From Xanthomarina sp035306705 (GTDB lineage: Bacteria; Bacteroidota; Bacteroidia; Flavobacteriales; Flavobacteriaceae): a stretch of 64,000 bases of DNA. The DNA lies in contig NZ_DATGNO010000078.1 of the NCBI RefSeq assembly GCF_035306705.1, positions 1 through 64,000 of the forward strand, given 5' to 3'. Numbering within the stretch: the stretch's first letter is position 1; the number at the start of each line of letters is the position of its first letter. The notes under the pieces are model-generated. The model was given only the letters and a program-made list of their open reading frames with translations. It was not told the origin of the DNA and ran no database searches. The translations under genes and the position numbers were made by a program. Below are positions 61,825-64,000 of the stretch, piece by piece.

Positions 61825-61867
61825 GGAGCATTATTTGATTTAGTATCTTTATATTATCAATCGTCAA

Positions 61868-62386
61868 ATGGCTAATTCAATGCTGACACAGAAACAGTTT
61901 TTAGGAAGTGTGTTAATTACGGTAATTCTTCTAAGCTTTACCCATTGTTCTAGCGCACAAAAAACTCAAGACCAAGCCTCGTTTGAATTGGGTCCAGTAA
62001 GCTATCAAAAATGGGTTGCAGGTGTTCAAGGTGGTGGCTCGGGGATAAACGTGTTTATTCCCGTGATTTCAAATAAAAATAAAGTGATTTTCGATTCATT
62101 ATATTTTAGAGGGTATCAAACTAAAATCGAAAAAAATAATTTGGAGTACGTTGCATATATCAAAACAGAATTAAATCGTCGAAAAGACCTTATAATGAGC
62201 AATAAAACCTATGAAGAATTTGGGAATGTTGCTCCATTAAAAGAAACAGATTTTCCTTTTAGCTTAGCAGATAATGAATGTGTTATTAGTTATATTGAAA
62301 ATAAAACAATCAAATACCTAAAAATACCAAATCTCTTAGAAAAACCTAAGGAGGAATATCCATCAACCCCACCAAAACAGCCTTAA
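61868..62386 (+). CDS. Exported hypothetical protein
   Basis: 172 residues of unknown function. N-terminal signal FLGSVLITVILLSFTHCSSA: either lipidated at Cys27 or cut after SSA; the His before Cys makes a lipobox less sure. The mature part has a likely beta domain (FELGPVSYQKWVAGVQGGGS then GINVFIPVISNKNKVIFDSL) and a proline-rich end (EEYPSTPPKQP). It lies alone between the atp terminator and the flippase gene. Confidence 0.78.
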   Translation: MANSMLTQKQFLGSVLITVILLSFTHCSSAQKTQDQASFELGPVSYQKWVAGVQGGGSGINVFIPVISNKNKVIFDSLYFRGYQTKIEKNNLEYVAYIKTELNRRKDLIMSNKTYEEFGNVAPLKETDFPFSLADNECVISYIENKTIKYLKIPNLLEKPKEEYPSTPPKQP

Positions 62387-62445
62387 TTTAATTCGTTGTA
62401 TAACGTTTTATAAAACTGTATATTTAGCGGACCAAAATCAAGCTT

Positions 62446-63909
62446 TTGAGCACTTTAAAATCTCTCTTTAAACAAACTTTTATTTATGGATTAGCCACCG
62501 TGCTACCACGAATGTTAAGTTTTTTATTAGTGCGTTTACACACAGACGAAAGCGTCTTAAAATCGGTTGCAGATTATGGCGATGTGTCTTTAATCTATTC
62601 CTATTTTGTGTTGTTCAACGTTATTTTGGCCTACGGAATGGAAACTGCTTTTTTTAGGTTTTTCCATAAAGACGATGATAAATCGACCGTTATTGGAACC
62701 TCGTCTATTTCGTTAATTGCTACTTCGGTTCTCTTTTTCATTTTTGCCTTAGTTTTTCAAAATCAGATCGCTAGTTTTATTGATATTAAAGTCGAATATA
62801 TCAATTTGGTTATTTGGATTTTATTATTGGATGCTTTGGTTATCATTCCTTTTGCTTGGTTAAGAGCCAATGCTAGGCCTATTAAATACGCCATTATTAA
62901 AATTCTTAATGTGGCAATTAATCTGGGCTTAAACTTATTTTTACTGCTATGGTTAAAGGATTTAGCAACAGAATCTTCGTTATTAAATTCCATTTACAAA
63001 CCCGATTTTGAAATAAATTATATTTTTATCGCCAATTTAGTGGCAAGTGCAGTCACTTTATTGTTGATGTCGCCTTTCTACTTCAAAATTAAGTACATCT
63101 TTAATACCCAGCTTTGGAAACAGATGATGCGTTATGCTTTTCCTGTATTAATAGCAGGGGTAGCATTTTCCATAAATGAAACTTTTGATAGGATCCTTCT
63201 CGATAAACTTTTACCCGAAAACATTGCCAAAACGGAGATTGGAATGTATTCAGCTTGTTATAAACTAGGGATGTTTATGACGCTTTTTGTAACGGCTTTT
63301 AAGTTGGGAGTAGAACCTTTCTTTTTCAGTCATGCCAACAGTGAAAACCCTAAAAAAAACTATGCCAAAATTCTTGATTATTTTGTTATTTTTGGATGCA
63401 TTATCCTGCTTGGGGTGGTTGTTTTTGCCGATGTTTTAAAAGTGATACTTATTGGCGACGAAGCTTATTGGCAAGCTATGGTAATTGTTCCTATTATTTT
63501 ATTGGCCAATTTATGTTTGGGTATTTATCATAATTTATCGGTTTGGTATAAAGTAACCGATAGAACCAAGTTTGGCGCATATATTTCGGTATTTGGAGCA
63601 CTTTTAACCTTAGCACTTAACTTTTGGCTCATTCCTATAATAAGTTATGTAGGCTCGGCAATTGCGACGTTATCTGCGTACACGTGTATGATGTTGGTTT
63701 CCTATTACTATGGTAAAAAATACTATCCAATTCCTTATAATCTTAAAAAGATTTCCTGGTATTTAATCCTATCTGTAGGACTTTCTGCCATAACTTTTTA
63801 CGGATTTAGAGGGAATTATTTGGTTGGAATTTCAGCATTAATTGTATTTTTAGCTTTAGTTTTTCAACTTGAAAAAAATGATTTGAAAAAACTTTTAAAA
63901 AGATCATAG
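62446..63909 (+). CDS. Wzx-type polysaccharide flippase
   Basis: Predicted flippase moving lipid-linked sugars across the inner membrane. 487 residues from a TTG at 62446; no in-frame ATG precedes the conserved LKSLFKQTFIYGLATVLPRM. About 14 hydrophobic helices, with FDRILLDKLLPENIAKTEIG between the halves and the YSACYKLGMFMTLFVTAFKLG segment of MATE-like exporters. It is followed by the presumed dut gene, with 56 bp between them. Confidence 0.88.
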   Translation: MSTLKSLFKQTFIYGLATVLPRMLSFLLVRLHTDESVLKSVADYGDVSLIYSYFVLFNVILAYGMETAFFRFFHKDDDKSTVIGTSSISLIATSVLFFIFALVFQNQIASFIDIKVEYINLVIWILLLDALVIIPFAWLRANARPIKYAIIKILNVAINLGLNLFLLLWLKDLATESSLLNSIYKPDFEINYIFIANLVASAVTLLLMSPFYFKIKYIFNTQLWKQMMRYAFPVLIAGVAFSINETFDRILLDKLLPENIAKTEIGMYSACYKLGMFMTLFVTAFKLGVEPFFFSHANSENPKKNYAKILDYFVIFGCIILLGVVVFADVLKVILIGDEAYWQAMVIVPIILLANLCLGIYHNLSVWYKVTDRTKFGAYISVFGALLTLALNFWLIPIISYVGSAIATLSAYTCMMLVSYYYGKKYYPIPYNLKKISWYLILSVGLSAITFYGFRGNYLVGISALIVFLALVFQLEKNDLKKLLKRS

Positions 63910-63965
63910 ATTAAAGACCTTTCCGTTTTTAAAAACCCGAAAGATTAAAGTAAATATAAATTTTA

Positions 63966-64000
63966 ATGAATATAAAAATAATCAACAAATCCAGTCATGC
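63966..64000 (+). CDS. dut: Start of a probable dUTPase gene, cut off by window edge
   Basis: Only eleven codons are present: MNIKIINKSSH. This matches the usual flavobacterial dUTPase start (M-x-I-K-I-I-N-K-S), and dut after a flippase gene is a familiar order, but so short a piece cannot prove it. dUTPase removes dUTP and supplies dUMP for dTMP synthesis. Confidence 0.5.
   Translation, partial: MNIKIINKSSH

Overview
The window is a chromosomal segment from a low-GC member of the Bacteroidota, almost certainly family Flavobacteriaceae. The evidence is a type IX secretion (T9SS) component (SprE/PorW) together with two secreted proteins carrying T9SS C-terminal sorting domains, a TamB gene paired with a lipidated TamA homologue (TamL), promoters of the TTTG-N19-TANNTTTG type, many Bacteroidota lipoproteins, an ATP synthase operon without the beta and epsilon genes, and a class I ribonucleotide reductase whose ATP-cone sits on NrdB instead of NrdA. 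I cannot name the genus from the sequence alone.

Layout. 1-4.4 kb: ribonuclease R (runs off the left edge), a T9SS-secreted seven-repeat propeller protein, and a 0.8-kb AT-rich gene-free stretch with a perfect DnaA box and a repeated 11-mer, a candidate replication origin. 4.4-14 kb: rpiB, a cation-diffusion transporter, a lipoprotein and an ElaA acetyltransferase on the plus strand; facing them are a double-OmpA-domain protein, a C-terminal processing protease, rnpA, an M1 aminopeptidase, a lipoprotein subtilase and a metallo-beta-lactamase-fold hydrolase. 14-27 kb: DUF202 protein, a proton antiporter with an RCK domain, lepA with a decayed duplicate of its own 3' end, a TonB-type outer-membrane protein, a TolB-like lipoprotein, an M28 peptidase, a tRNA dihydrouridine synthase, an FtsX-like permease with rbfA, and methylmalonyl-CoA epimerase. 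27-31 kb: a CAU-anticodon tRNA followed by a small GIY-YIG nuclease gene and a displaced, palindrome-interrupted copy of the tRNA 3' half, then a structured leader and nrdB-nrdA. 31-41 kb: DsbA-like oxidoreductase, a small basic membrane protein, a second T9SS cargo, a complete RND efflux operon (adaptor, pump, outer-membrane factor), a short tandem hairpin array and a YxNQAD-repeat protein. 41-50 kb: a 47-residue basic protein, tamB-tamL and a PaaE-like ferredoxin reductase. 50-64 kb: an ABC exporter pair, sprE/porW, bactofilin, the atpZ-DUF6168-atpBEFHAG operon, a secreted hypothetical, a Wzx-type flippase and the first codons of what looks like dut.

Most of the window is housekeeping and cell-envelope biology. 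SprE is part of the machine that would export the two sorting-domain proteins, and TamB/TamL serve outer-membrane assembly. The part most worth a second look is 27.23-27.75 kb. There a single nuclease gene lies between an intact tRNA and a duplicated tRNA 3' half plus terminator, the gene takes its stop codon from the duplicated tRNA, and two 18-bp palindromes sit exactly in the former anticodon and T loops. The tandem duplication of the lepA tail with a repeat element, the candidate origin and the mutually exclusive stems in the nrd leader are the next most interesting. No CRISPR array, prophage, complete insertion sequence or recognisable defence island was seen.
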